From Bagarius yarrelli (taxonomy: Eukaryota > Chordata > Actinopteri > Siluriformes > Sisoridae): DNA of 64,000 nt. The notes under the pieces are model-generated. The model was given only the letters and a program-made list of their open reading frames with translations. It was not told where the DNA came from and searched no databases. The stretch spans positions 8,762,763 to 8,826,762 of the forward strand of contig VCAZ01000008.1 of NCBI GenBank assembly GCA_005784505.1. Reading direction: 5' to 3'. Of this stretch, positions 23,276 through 35,517 are shown piece after piece (position 1 is the first letter of the stretch; each line of letters begins with the position of its first letter). Both the position numbers and the translations under genes were made by a program.

Positions 23276-23992
23276 GTAAAAGGGTGTTAAATCAGGTGTA
23301 CAAATTTGAGGTTGTTATTATGAATGCAGTTATATGCTAATAATCTTAAGAAACAAACGTGTTAAATCAACAATTACCAATTAACAGCCACACAAGCTGC
23401 ACATTTCCATTTACAGCTTCTACGCAAAACAATGTGAGAAATGTGCAAGATAATAACCCTGTGTCTTATACAACATTAGGTAAACACAGTCATTGGGGAA
23501 ACCGACGGAGGTGGGTGGATTAGCTGAAAGCACGCAGCAAGGAAGCTAGCGTCCGTCATCAGGGCTCTACTTGATTGCTTGATGACTGACCTTAACTGGG
23601 CGCAGGATGCTTTGTCTATAGTCTGTAGCGGTGCCGTGGGAGGAAGATTTTTCTGGTTGATAATGAGCCAGAAGTATATAACAGGATCAACTTTGGCTTC
23701 AAGAGCATCCAAAAACAAATCTGCATCGTCGGATAGTGACTGGCAACCCGCATTCTAAATCTGTTCACTTTCACAGCAATGTTCATGACAAAATTTATTG
23801 CCTTCCGGTGCAGGAATTTTATTTTATTTGACTTTAAAGGACAACAAAAATTGGCAGCATTAGTAGGAATTTAAAGACTATAGTAAAAATATATAAAATT
23901 GCTACATATCACTAATTTATAATATTAAATATTGCAGTTATAGTTGCTGTTTTTTGTATATATGCAAAAATTTTATTGTATATCAAATAGTT
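23276..23992. other. Non-coding
   Basis: 23460-23780 is complex, with an 80-codon minus frame (23476-23718) that shows no family. The rest is AT-rich. Confidence 0.3.
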
Positions 23993-24329
23993 GGGCTGTG
24001 TATTGGCAAAAGCCTTACGATACAGTATATATCACAATACAGTATATCACGATATATTGCAATAAAATACATATTGCAATACTTTAAAAAAGTAAAAAAA
24101 ATAGCTAAAGTTACAATAAAGACAAAGACGGAGACGCCCTTATTATTTTTTTCTTGCTTATAAGACAATGGCCGTATGTGTCAGCGACATCTATAGGGGA
24201 GGAGGAAGAAGTCAATTGACACAGACTGAGGGTTTTATTCAAATATTAATTTAAATGTTAGAATTTTGCTACATTACCATAAAAATAAATATCGCGATAG
24301 TTAACCGTATTAATATTTTCACACAGCCC
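23993..24329. mobile_element. hAT-like non-autonomous element with GGGCTGTG ends
   Basis: It begins GGGCTGTGTATTGGCAAAAG and ends TTTTCACACAGCCC, a 9-bp terminal inverted repeat. The interior has GATACAGTATATATCACAAT and ATCGCGATAG, like a fish element class with GGGCTG...CGATAT ends. No coding frame and no clear target duplication. Confidence 0.55.
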
Positions 24330-24571
24330 TATAGAAGAGGAATTATAGAGAACCAATGTCAAAGAGGCACAGTGTGTCCTTGTGTCCTTACGTCTACTTC
24401 AAATAGCTATTTCATATCCATTTCTGTTATATAAACAGCATGCAAACAGCAACTGAGTGGCATTTCTGTGTCTTATGATCTGCCTTGATTGACTATTCAG
24501 CTGCTATAAGTGTATTTAGTCACAGCATGCAAACAACTAATGAGACATAAATTGCATGACAGCTCTTTCAT

Positions 24572-24611
<40 letters not shown>

Positions 24612-26034
24612 CATGTCTCTCTCGTTCTCTGTTGGTCTAATTACTGCCTTAGAACACTTGGCCGACTTTGCCTGGTTGCGAAAGGACATTTAGCTGGCAC
24701 CGAAAGATCTTTGCTTATAACTCCAGAAATGGTTGGCTACTAAGCCCATGGCGTTGCTCCATATGTCACTGATATTGCAGTAGCCACATCATCTTATTCG
24801 AAATGAGATTTAAGGCAGCTATCCGAGTCCCAGACACACCAATCACATCCACCGTCCTGTTTTAGGCACACGGTAGCCGCAGACTTATCGCACCGATGGG
24901 AGTTGAGAAGCAGAAGCCGCCTGTGGGTTTGGAAAGGCCTGTCTGTACAACTTACATTGGCTCATTTTTCATCTTCCTGTTTACAGAAAACATGCCAGAA
25001 ACAGGCAGGCCGTGCGGAAAGCGAGCCTCTGAGGGAATGCCTAGGCTGTGAAACACTCGGAGAGCTTCACCTTCCTCACAATTCTGCTTAAACTACCAAG
25101 CACAGATTTTATTAGATACATTTATTTACCTGATAAATTTACATGCACACAATTGCAAATAAATACCAAGAATAAATCCCAAAGTGACCAGTTTGGGTCA
25201 TTCTTGGTGTCTTCCAGATTCAAGATCAACTATAAACTAAATGTTGGAAAGGGTTGAACATGAGCCTGAGTTGTTCCTGTGACCAACTATAAGACTTTAA
25301 TGCTTTAAATCCTAATTGTTTAAAGTACAATTATTAATGTTAACAAAAAATATATAAAAAACAAATCCTTAGTCTTGGTAATGTGCTTAGCATGATAAAC
25401 ATTTTTATTGTGAGATTCAGATTAAAACAAGATACAAATAGAAATTTCAAAGTAAAATTTTCTATTTTATTTCCATTTCTGGCATTTGGTTGACAACAGG
25501 ATAAAATGCAGGATAAAACTACACAAACTCACAAATTACAGACATTCATAAAATGACAGTCAATCCCTAAAGCACACGGAGAACATGTATACACAGAAAT
25601 CAAACCCTGGAACTACAAGCTAGCATGTTAAGCATTTACCCAATTCTCTTAACTATACTATAACTATAACTCTACTTATTATTATTTTTATTATCATTAT
25701 TATTATTATTTTGCCTGTAAGCCATCTGATGTTTTATGAACTGGTTTATTATCTACTACATGGTTCAGCTAAACTGTATGTTCTGAAGCCTGCATGCGTT
25801 TATTTCTCAACAGATTGTACATCCATTAGTGAATTGCCTCTTATAATGATGTTTTTTCACATAAATATCATGTTGAGTATTAATGACAATCATAGTATAT
25901 TCATGAATAGAAGTTATCTGCTGCAGTGATCTCACTTCTACTGCATTATTGCATTATTCAACTAAATACACTGTCGTGTGGAATATTTTATAATGTATAA
26001 TAAGGCTGTGGTATCATTTTTCTTACATTTCATA
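24330..26034. other. Non-coding, complex patch then AT-rich
   Basis: 24360-25090 is complex (GCGTTGCTCCATATGTCACT; GCAGACTTATCGCACCGATG) and may be regulatory; 25100-26030 is AT-rich. No gene seen. Confidence 0.3.
24572..24620 (+). repeat. (CT)n microsatellite
   Basis: About 17 CT units followed by a less pure CT-rich part. Confidence 0.9.
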
Positions 26035-26166
26035 GATTTTGTAGACACCTTTAACCAGAGCGACTTACATGTATCTTATGTTTTTCCCCAACCGAGCAGT
26101 TGAGGGGCAAGGGCTTTGCTCAGGTGCCCTCAGTGGCAACTTGTTGGTGCTGGGAATTGAATTCAT
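26035..26166 (-). mobile_element. Common tRNA-derived SINE, antisense, truncated
   Basis: CAGAGCGACTTACATGTATC, CTTTGCTCAGGTGCCCTCAG and TTGTTGGTGCTGGGAATTGA; a V-SINE begins where the head should be. Confidence 0.75.
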
Positions 26167-26167
26167 G

Positions 26168-26470
26168 AACAAAATGTAACATTATTCATCTTCTATACCT
26201 GCTTATTACCTAATTCGGGGTCACAGGGATCTGCTGGAGTCTATCCCAACTGTCTCTGAAAGGCAAGGAAACGTTCACCCTGGACAGGTCACCAGTCCAT
26301 CACAGGGCCACACACACGCACTCACTCCTATAGGCAATTTAGAATCACAGATCAACTTAACATACATGTTTTGGACCTGTGGGAGGAAACCTTAGTAACC
26401 GAAGTAAACCCACACAAGCACAGGAAGGACATGGGTGGGGGCACTCCTGCCCAGGAATCAATGAATGGTT
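26168..26470 (-). mobile_element. V-SINE-type SINE, antisense
   Basis: The + strand reads CTGGACAGGTCACCAGTCCA, TCACAGGGCCACAC, ACATGTTTTGGACCTGTGGG and AGGAAACC, the reverse complement of the V-SINE middle and tail. It abuts a tRNA-type SINE (26035-26165). Confidence 0.75.
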
Positions 26471-27183
26471 TGATCATGATCATATATAAAGATCTTGTAA
26501 AATCAGCCTCCACAGACTTTAAACTTCAACTTCGACTTAATTAAACACCTAGCGAAAAGTTTAGAGGGAGGCGTTAAACAGACAGCCTCCACCTTCTACA
26601 TCAAAACCCTTATTTACGGAATATTTATTTAAATATAAATCTATTTTAGCGGCTCATGTCGCAACACTTTGATTGTTGACAATGTTTTGCATTAAATTAG
26701 CACAGACTATAGCTTAATTCTGCAATTAGAGCATTTCTTGTTGATTGCATTATTAGTGATCTGAAATAGCCCAACAGACCAGGTAATAAACATTTATAAA
26801 GCTGTAATTCACATCCTAGGGACAGCAATAGTTCCCAAAAACATAACGAAAGCGTTGCCTATGAGGCACTGTGGCATTTCAGCCTTTTACTATAGCAGCT
26901 TCGAATATTAATACATCCTCAGGGAGACATGAGACATAAATGAAGAAGACATTTGGTACGCTTTTCCACTTTTGCCTCCCTAATGAAGACTATAAATAGA
27001 AAATGAGAAGCTTACGACTTATTTAGGCATTCATCAGGTACATCCAAAAATGTTAAATATTAAGCATGCCCTGACGAAATATTCACTTATAAATTATGTA
27101 AGAGTCGAGATGCAAAACAGGATGTAGAGTGTGTGTTGTGGCAGAGGAGACTTTCTGATTTTATTTAATCAGAAGCTTTATGC
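26471..27183. other. Candidate regulatory DNA
   Basis: 26640-26960 carries GACAATG (Sox-type core), several TTAAT/AATTA cores and balanced sequence (AATTCTGCAATTAGAGCATT). No repeat is seen before the pentanucleotide array begins. Confidence 0.3.
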
Positions 27184-27962
27184 AAAAAGAATAGAATAGA
27201 ATAGAATAGAATAGAATAGAATAGAATAGAATAGAATAGAATAGAATAGAATAGAATAGAATAGAATAAACAGATAATTGAAGAGAAGAGAAGAGAATAG
27301 AAATTAAAGTAGAATAAAAATTGAATAAAATAGAAATAATAAAGTATAGAAATAAAAATAGAATAGAATAGAAAAGAAAAGAGAAAAACAAATAAAAATT
27401 GAATAAAATAGAAAAGAATAGAAATAGAATAGAATAGAATGAAATAAAAATAGAAGAGAAGAGAATAAAATAGAAACTAAAGTAGAATAGAAATAAAAAT
27501 GGAATAAAAACAGAATAGAATAGAAATAATAAAGCATAGAAATAAAAATATAAAAGAAAAGAAAAGAAAAGAAAAGAATAGAATGGGGAATGGAATGGAA
27601 TGGAATGGAATAGAATGGATAGAAATGGAATGGAATGGAATAGAATAGAATAGAATAGAATAGAATAGAATAGAATAGAATAGAATAGAATAAAAATAGA
27701 ATAGAATAGAATAGAATAGAATAGAATAGAATAGATAAAGAATAAATAGAATAGAATAGAATAGAATAGAATAGAATAGAATAGAATAGAATAGAATGGA
27801 ATAGAATGGAATAGAATAGAATAGAATAGAATAGAATAGAATAGAATAGAATAGAATAGAATAGAATAGAATAGAATAAATAGAATAGAATAGAATGGAG
27901 AATAATGAATAGAATAGAATAGAATAAATAGAATAAAAATAGAATAGAATAGAAAGAATAGA
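27184..27962 (+). repeat. (GAATA)n pentanucleotide satellite
   Basis: About 780 bases of AGAAT/GAATA units. The ends are regular (27190-27270; 27630-27890), with AAAAT, GAAAA and GGAAT variants in the middle. Nearly pure purine plus T on this strand. The Tyr/Ile/Leu/Phe/Ser-rich frames on the minus strand are artefacts. Confidence 0.95.
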
Positions 27963-28174
27963 ATTTATAATCTTTTGTCTGTTATTATGCCAGTGACCCA
28001 CATCCAGATAAGGGGAGTTTGCAGATGAATTGATCAACTTTTTTTAACTAAAACACTAGAAAACATAATAAAGTTTAATTATTGAACTGAATTTTTTAAA
28101 CTGTGTTTTGTTATTAATATGTTTTATATTATATATTTATCTTAAGTTTATATTTTATTACAGTACAAAATGCA

Positions 28175-28660
28175 GACACCGACATTTATATTTATGAAGA
28201 TAAACGTTTATTTTGTACTGTAGTTAACAGATATAAAATATTTATACGGATAAGTAGTTTAAAGTGCACAAACAAACCAACCAAACAAACAAACAAACAA
28301 ACAAACAGATAACTAAATATATATAGTGGTCAAGAAAAAGTTTAAAGTTGGGTGTAGCTAAATGTTTGTTCATTAACGTAGTTAACAGATATAAAAAGTT
28401 TCAACAAACAAGTCGTTTATGCACAAACACAACACAAACAGATAAATAAATAAATAAATAAATAAATATAGTGGTCAACATCTGAATAGAATCAAAATTT
28501 ATATTTATGTAGCTGAAGGTTTATTTTTTTACTGTAGTTAACAAATATGAAATGTTTTAACAAATAAGTAGTTTAAAGTGCACAAAAAACCAAACAAAAT
28601 AAATAAAATAAATATAGTGGCCAACATTTGATGTGGATTAAAAAAGTTCATTAAAGTTGT
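28175..28660 (+). repeat. Three tandem copies of a 157-bp unit
   Basis: The marker TAGTTAACAGATAT (third copy TAGTTAACAAATAT) starts at 28221, 28379 and 28535, spacings of 158 and 156. Each copy then has a TTTAAAGTGCACAAA-like block (absent in part in copy two), a run of (CAAA), (AAAT) or A-rich simple repeat, and TATAGTGGTCAA or TATAGTGGCCAA. The simple repeat differs in each copy. Confidence 0.85.
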
Positions 28661-29159
28661 CCGACATACAAATGCTGACTAGTTTAAATAAATAAATAAA
28701 TAAATAAACTTTTATTAAACAGCATTTTACTGGACCACCTCACTATACTAATTACAGATGTTTCATATCTACTGCATTAAGGTGTAAATCGACACGGTTA
28801 AACATCTCCTGCTTGAAAACTTTTTGCATTATAAGTTATGAAAAAAAACCAAACAACTTTCACAACATTACATCCAGCCTGTTACCTGAACTCGGTAGAA
28901 TATTTGGAATGTTTTTCAACAGTGAGTCCCATCAGTCAAATTCTTTAAAGATCCTGGGAAAAAGAAAAACACGTACTCCTGTTATTTTTCCTTATTTTTT
29001 TTCGTGATATTTAATAATTTAATATTTAATAATTTATATTTTAAAATTAATATTTAATAACACAACCTTGCTACACAACCATATTACACAAATTATGCTA
29101 GTAAATGCTAGCTTATAAATACAATGAAATCATTTTGTTATAAAGTATTATTACATTCA
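28661..29159. other. AT-rich spacer
   Basis: Contains (AATA)n at 28686-28708. Nothing else is recognised. Confidence 0.35.
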
Positions 29160-29590
29160 CATTTCAAGTATTTGGCAGACACTCTTATTCAGAGCCACTT
29201 AAATTTAAAAAGAAAAAAATGTAAATGTCTTTATTTGTCACATAGACTTTATAGCACAGTAAAATTAGTTTCTTCACATATCCCATCTTAGTAAGCTGGG
29301 GTCAGTGCACAGGGTCGGCTATGATACAGCACCTCTGGAGTAAGAAATGTTAAGGGTCTTGCTCAAGGACCCAACAGTGGCAGACTGTCGGTGTTGGGGC
29401 TTAAAACCCAGTCTTCCAAGCAACAATTGAGCCACCACTGCCCCACCTTATCTATCGGAGCAGTTAAGTGATAAGGGCCTTGCTTAGGGGCCCAGCTGTG
29501 GCAGATTGATAGTACTGGGAATCAAACCTGTGATCTTTAGATCACCACATCAGAACAATTAGTCACCTTAACCAATGAGCTACTAGTTTT
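29160..29590 (-). mobile_element. Common SINE interrupted by a second SINE type
   Basis: The tail end (TTTGGCAGACACTCTTATTC, CAGAGCCACTTAAATTTAAA) stops at about 29215. The rest (GATAAGGGCCTTGCTTAGGG, ACTGGGAATCAAACCTGTGA, CACCTTAACCAATGAGCTAC) resumes at about 29452. The gap holds a longer SINE (29216-29450, antisense) with GCTGGGGTCAGTGCACAGGG, GGCTATGATACAGCACC and CTTGCTCAAGGACCC. This is a nested pair. Confidence 0.75.
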
Positions 29591-30454
29591 CCGCAAATTG
29601 GAGATCGAACTAGCGACCTCGGCGTCATTAGCAGCTGAGTTATAGTGTTATTATTCATATTATTATTATGGAATCTAGTCCAACTTTTTTATATTTGTTA
29701 ATTAAAAAAAACAGGTTAAAACGTGTTCTGATTGGTTGATTGTATGTATTTTTTTTTACATTTATTTTCAGGGAAATGCAAAGCGGATTTTTTTCGACAG
29801 TGGGTGCGTGCACTGTAAGAAAACTCAACGACCTCTAATAAACACTTTACAGCCCAGTGCCATCTGTGAATTGAATCTGGCATTCCATGTTTAATAAGTA
29901 ATCCACAACATAAGGAATCCTTTTGGAAACCGGAGAAGAAGTTGGTTAGGCTATTTAAGACTTGTTTGCCTGTAAACTCTCAATTACAGTCTATGGCCTG
30001 AGAGTGAAGTGCAATCAGATGTGCTCTGTTTGTAATGGCATAGTGCTGCGTGCTAGTGCTAGTACACCACCGGTCGTGGTGTTTTTGCGCGTCCGTTTGA
30101 AGTCACCGGAGTCTGATTGAGAACAGTAGGGTTTGGAATAAAAATGAAGGCTTTGGAAACATGCCAGACATCAAAGTTACGGCACTGTATTAATCTGCAA
30201 ACGATTCACAATAGCCGCGGTGGAGGCTGGAAAATTGGCAAATGGAAGCCCTGTGTGTACAGAGTGAACATATGAAGTCGAGTTAGGTTTGGCACAGAAC
30301 AGGCAGGGTGACCCACTTCTTTTCTTTTTTTTTTTTTTTGCTCTGGACAGTCATGAAACATCACAGAGCTGTCAAAAACACCATCCAAGAGTTGAAGGCG
30401 TGATGTGATTAAGCAGGATGCAGTTTTTGAAGTGGTACGATGGAGCTAATCTAA
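29591..30454. other. Non-coding, complex sequence
   Basis: 29760-30400 is balanced and repeat-free (TTTTTGCGCGTCCGTTTGAA; GCACTGTATTAATCTGCAAA). Candidate regulatory DNA. Confidence 0.3.
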
Positions 30455-30665
30455 AACATGTGACTGGTAGTTCATATGGTTAAGGCTTTGGGTTGTAAAT
30501 TATAGGGTCAGGGTTCAAGCTCCACCACTGCCAAGCTACCTCTGTTTGGCCCTTGAGCAAGGCCCTGGACCCTCTCTGATCAAGGCACTCTTTATCACAG
30601 CTGACCCTGAGATCTGACCCCAGTGTATGATCAAGGGTATGCAAAGGAAAGAATTTCAGTATTTG
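30455..30665 (+). mobile_element. Second SINE type
   Basis: GGTTAAGGCTTTGGGTTGTA, GGCCCTTGAGCAAGGCCCTG, CACAGCTGACCCTGAGATCT, GACCCCAGTGTATGATCAAG and AAAGAATTTCAG. It has the same tail as the insert at 29216-29450 and is distinct from the common type. Confidence 0.7.
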
Positions 30666-30739
30666 CAGTAATGTTTATGTGACTAATTATGATTTGGACT
30701 AATGGTTCCCTAAAAAATACTTTCATAATATATTGTAGG

Positions 30740-31020
30740 GAAAGGTGTATGTAATTAAAGTAGTATGTCCAAATCCTTAGTATGCGAATTACAGTATGGC
30801 AAAAGATTACGTATGATCTACTACATCCACCCAGGTTTTGAAGTACGCATATAATGGACACTTTACTATCCCATAATGCTGTGGGAGAGACGACTGAGTA
30901 ACGATGGAGAACTTTTTAGGCGCTCAAAGAAAAAAATCCTTACAGCTCTGCTGTGACGTCATTTATCATGAGACAATATCAACACAGTAGATGTAGTACG
31001 TCCAAAACAATACTTTTTAT
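30740..31020. mobile_element. Possible decayed non-autonomous DNA transposon
   Basis: GTAGTATGTCCAAATCCTTA near the left and GTAGTACGTCCAAAAC near the right form a short direct repeat around CATCCACCCAGGTTTTGAAG and ATCCCATAATGCTGTGGGAG, phrases that recur in fish interspersed repeats. Family not identified. Confidence 0.3.
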
Positions 31021-31113
31021 TAACAGTTGGAAAGTGTCTATTTAAATAAATGTAATGCATACTTTAGTTGTATGCAGACTGAGCCTATCAATCTAACTTC
31101 TAGCAATCTCATC

Positions 31114-31219
<106 letters not shown>

Positions 31220-31235
31220 TGGACACAGATAACTA

Positions 31236-31431
31236 GCTAGTCAGATAGAGAGACAGATAGATCGATAAATAAATGAATAAAATAACTAGCTAGCCAGCCA
31301 GACAGACAGATAGATAGATAGACAGAAAGCTAGCTACACACATATATAGCTATCTAGACAGATAAATAGACAGACAGACAGACAGACAAATAAAAGATTG
31401 ATAGACAGACATACAGACAGACCCAAGTGCC

Positions 31432-31480
<49 letters not shown>
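31236..31480 (+). repeat. GATA/GACA simple repeats then (CTAT)n
   Basis: Imperfect GATA, GACA and GCTA units to 31420, then 12 pure CTAT units (31433-31480). The two parts are complementary (TAGA versus CTAT), so they could fold back. Confidence 0.9.
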
Positions 31481-32399
31481 CATCACATCGCGTGTAATGT
31501 TTATATGCCTGTTGTTACTCTAAAACTCGGTCTAAGTTTTTCCCTTTACAATAAATCAGACAAGTTCGGAAATTCTGCATTTAAATTAACTACACAGCTT
31601 CAATTTGTGTGTATAAGATTAAAAACATCTGCTTTGCATTTTCAGGGATAAGAAGACAGAATGAATTCTTTGTCTGCACAGTTTGACTGAGGACAACTTC
31701 GCCGGCTCACGTCTCTGCCCGTAGGGTTTCCTTTCGCAATTCTACACCACTTCACCTCCAGTTCAGTTAGAACATCAGTGTAATAGCACAGCTTGACATC
31801 ATTATATACTTCCTGGAAATCTTGAATCCTTTGGTCAAATGGATAAAAATTCATTTTAATGGAAAAGAAAACGGCACCTAGTTTTTTTAGATGCTAATCT
31901 AACTTGCAGTACATTCCATATGATGAGACATATTAGCAAAAAAATCAAGTTATCACGAAAACCACGCAAAAATTAATTGTAATGCATATGTAATAGAAAT
32001 ATACAATATACGTTTATCTTTAAATCAGATTCCGAGGTGAGTAGCACTGTAGATCGTAACAAGTGACTCATAAGAGGCTAATAAAACCCTTCATATCTAG
32101 TAATTGAAACTGATTGAAAAGAAAAAGTTTAGTCAAGTGTACCAGATGTTTAAGAATCTGTAAGTAGGAAAATCTGACTGACAGCTGGCAGATTGGCTTT
32201 AATGGACGCCTTGATGATGTATTTCCAACAATACAGATGTGATTCAATGCATTTCCCGTTTCGAAATACGCAACAAACAAGGTCTTGTTTGGAATTTTTA
32301 CCCAAAATACAGCAATGGAATGATGATCTGATGAAATGTGCGTCTCACTACACCTTATCAGACATTCTGACATTCTTTTTCCGGCTGTATCTAATGTGT
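31481..32399. other. Non-coding spacer before the CpG island
   Basis: 31640-31860 and 32060-32400 are complex. Minus frames (31642-31854, 32068-32373) show no known domain. Confidence 0.3.
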
Positions 32400-33430
32400 T
32401 TTATCACCTGAGCTGAGTCCCTTGTTTCAAGGACAGGATTCGGTTTCGCTCACTTCTACGCAAACGCCGGAGCAGCATTGACGGCAAACCAGGAGAGAAA
32501 GTGGCGTCGCGTTGTGATCTCCACCTCCTCCTTCTCCTCCTCCCCTCACATGCTCTTCTCCCGTTCCGCACGGCAGACGGATAACAGCGCAGCCACAGAC
32601 GGGCAGCTGAGGACACGGAGGAGACTGGATTACAGGAAAGAACTTCAGCGCTGGCGGCATGTTTCTACCCAGGCACTTTGCAGACTATTATGTCTGGTGT
32701 GTGTAAATTTAACCCCGTCTCGTGTTCTCGGTCTGGCGGCGCTCTGGTTCTCGCTCGGTCTCCAAGCCAAGACATGATGCTGAATGATTTAGGTCAGCAA
32801 GTCTGCCTGTCTGAGCGCTCTGCACTTTTTCAGTGGCAGTTTCGTTCGGATGCCTTTTGGGGTTCGGAACACACAAGAAGCAAAGACGCTCCACATAAAG
32901 ACAAAGCAAATTAGAACCAGAAGAAGGATCCGGGCCTATACCAAACGGCAAAAAAGGGTGAAACAGTGACGGAGACGGCAAAGTACTCCCCCAGATCCAG
33001 CATCATCTCTTTGTTTGAACCAAGCTTTCGTTTCCTTACAAAGTCCAACATTTTTGTTCCTACTCCGGGATGGAGCGTATTTCCGAGTTTTAGAAGTGCC
33101 GTTTCGCTCCACCGTCCCAAGTCTCAGACGTTTCACCAGAAGAAAACGACTCCGCTTCGATGGAAGAGCTGAGCACTTTTGGAGAAAAGTGTGCGAGCCG
33201 TAGCAGTACACGCCTCTGCCTGCTCTGTCTGCTTGTGTCGCACTGCGCCTGTGAGAAGGAAGAGGAAAAAAAACTCAGCGTCTCGGTACGCTCGTGAAAA
33301 ACCAGCTCCGTGACACAGCAATCAGCTGACCCGCTTTGCCATCGTTATCGGTCCATACAAACCAAAAAGCGGGATGCTGGGAAGTTTTTTGGGGTGTGGC
33401 GCCACCTGACTACGCCCTCTCGTTTTCTTT
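32400..33430. promoter_or_regulatory. CpG-rich unique island, candidate promoter or 5' exon
   Basis: About 1 kb with a density of CpG dinucleotides (for example CGTCGCG, CACGGCAGACGG, GGCGGCGCTC, ACCGTCCC, GTCTCGGTACGCTCG) unlike its AT-rich surroundings and comparable only to the sox4 locus. It contains no recognised repeat. Short frames on both strands end quickly and match no family I know. A CpG-island promoter or first exon of a long non-coding RNA, or a distal sox4 element, would explain it. Strand is not determined. Confidence 0.45.
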
Positions 33431-33849
33431 CTTTTTTTCCTAACCGTTATGATGGTGATTTTTGTATGAAACTGTTTTATCACTGTCTTGTCTCTACTTT
33501 TTCTTTTTCTCACTCTCTCTCACTCGCTCTGACCTGTATAATGAGCTGCACATGAATCTCTCTCGCCGTGCGAGAAAGGGGGACTCAGGTCTTCTATACC
33601 TCACATTTTCCACATCTGTATGTCCACATCTGCAACACAGGTTATTCCTTCAGTTAGTTCAAGACAGGTGGTACAGATCGTTCTATGTTTACAGGTTGAA
33701 ACTCTTTCTTGTGTCAAAAAAGCCTCGATGGACTAAAACATAAAATTTTGTTTTGTTTCTCTGGACAGTTTTCACCATGTATTTATTTTAAATACTTTTT
33801 ATTTTTATTTTGCTATCTTTATCCTTGTTCTGTTACTCCACCTACTACA
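33431..33849. other. T-rich spacer
   Basis: Pyrimidine-leaning sequence after the CpG island. No gene or repeat recognised. Confidence 0.35.
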
Positions 33850-33950
33850 CTTGCTAGGGGCAATGATAAAGGGGTTGGACTGCAGATTACAAGGTTGTGA
33901 GTTTAATTCCTAAAACCAGCAAGCTGCCACTACTGAGCCCCTAAACAGGG
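33850..33950 (+). mobile_element. Common tRNA-derived SINE, partial
   Basis: GGGGTTGGACTGCAGATTAC, GTGAGTTTAATTCCTAAAAC and GCTGCCACTACTGAGCCCCT, then a (CT)n run replaces the tail. Confidence 0.7.
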
Positions 33951-34130
33951 TTTTCTCTCTCTCTCTGTCTCTCGCTTTCTTGCTCTTTCTCTCTCTCACA
34001 CATACACAAACACACGCTGTCTCTCTCTCTCTCTGTCTCTTTCTCTCTGTCCCTCTCTCCCGTTCGCTTTCTCTCTTTCTTTCTCTCACTCTCTTTATCT
34101 CTCTCTCTCTCTCTCTCTTTCATTCTCCTG
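33945..34130 (+). repeat. (CT)n-rich simple repeat
   Basis: CT-rich with a short CA patch (about 33996-34015). It follows a truncated SINE directly. Confidence 0.9.
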
Positions 34131-34518
34131 TCAAAAGTCAAAGCATTTAATCCTCCTGCTGCATACTGATTGACACGTCGCACAATCACATCCTCAGATG
34201 CCGAACAAAGGAAACGTGACGCTCGGAACAAAAGAAGAAAGTGTTAAACATGTAGATCAAGTAATTGCAGCTCTCTAGGAACAGTCATTTAAAAACGTTT
34301 TTTTGCTGCTGAGGCCATTTCCAGCCTGGCGGCCATTTAACTTTCCATTCCACTGATTGCTTTTCCTTCGCAGTTCTGTTCTTAACCCTGGTTTACAGCA
34401 ACACAGGCTTTAAGGACTTTTTCAGGGAAGCTGGCAACATTTTACTTTTTCCTTCCTTGTGATCTGAACCAGAACATACAGTAAAAATTCTTATGATTAG
34501 AGACATATTAAAATATGG
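34131..34518. other. Non-coding, complex sequence
   Basis: 34190-34420 (GAGGCCATTTCCAGCCTGGC, GGCCATTTAACTTTCCATTC) is repeat-free and may be regulatory. Confidence 0.3.
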
Positions 34519-35369
34519 TGGATGTGATTTTGCCCAGCAGGATGTGATCCTGGATTATTAACATCCTTTGTTAATCCTGGATTAACATTTCAATCATAAC
34601 CATCTCATGTCATCACCGTGTGCCGACCAAACCTGCCTCAATCCATTTTTTGATTAAAATCTATTATTATAAATGTATTTATTAAATAAAAAAACATGAG
34701 GTACTGAAATGACATCTGTGATACATTACATGCTGTACTGAACAATAACATACAACATGTATGTGCAGTTTAGTTAATGTGTAAATGTTGTCATGCATGA
34801 ATAAAAAGTAAATTTAAAGATTGTTTTGGCTTGTGATTAATTTGATTAAATAAACGTTAAATCCTGTTTTATAGTAAAAATGTTGCTCTATTGCGGTTTT
34901 ACAAGTTCACCGTTTCAGAATGTTTTACATTCAATTGTTCATAAGTGATTGTTTATGATTCACTGTCTAAATTCATTAATGTTTATTTTATTCAATAATA
35001 TAATCAACACAGTCTCAATTCATTAATGTTCTCTGGACTATCATCGATTATTGTAATATAGTTTGTCTAATTTCATGTTGTGATTTAAGGTTAATTCAGG
35101 AATCGTTATTAACAGTAAATTGTTTCAGAATCAATGAATTGTCAGTCTCAGCCAATCAGATGCTTTTCAACATTTATTTATATTATATATTATTATATAT
35201 ATTTATATTTATAGATTTTCAGTTTAGGTGTGAAGAAAAAATGGGAAAGATTCAAAAAATGGTTTGGTGGTCGGCACACGCAGATGGTTATGATTGGTTA
35301 ATTAAAATGTTGATTCACGATTAACAATGGATGTTAATTCAGGATCACATCCTATTTGGCAAAATCACT
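34519..35369. mobile_element. Long-inverted-repeat DNA transposon, copy B (non-autonomous)
   Basis: The left end (GTGATTTTGCC, GGATGTGATCCTGG, ATCATAACCATCTCATGTCA, GTGCCGACCAAACC) is mirrored at the right end (GGTTTGGTGGTCGGCACACG, GATGGTTATGATTGGTTAAT, GGATCACATCC, GGCAAAATCAC). It is about 850 bp. The interior aligns along its length with copy A, without copy A's SINE and (GT)n. No coding frame is visible, so transposase must have come from elsewhere. Confidence 0.8.
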
Positions 35370-35447
35370 TCCCCATTATACCAACACAATGCCAAATGCC
35401 AAATTATCTAGCCATATAACTTTAAATTTGGAAAATTCAAGCGCAAT

Positions 35448-35448
35448 T

Positions 35449-35516
<68 letters not shown>
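35448..35516 (+). repeat. (AT)n microsatellite
   Basis: AT run with one TAT slip. It lies about 80 bases beyond transposon copy B. Confidence 0.95.

Positions 35517-35517
<1 letters not shown>

Noticed and set aside
27477..28037. 186-codon Tyr/Ile/Leu/Phe/Ser frame (minus)
   Set aside because: Translation of the (GAATA)n satellite.
32478..32914. Frames of 78-99 codons in the CpG island, one with a signal-like stretch (VLGLAALWFSLGLQA)
   Set aside because: Frames disagree, end early and match no family. Kept only as a possible promoter or 5' exon.
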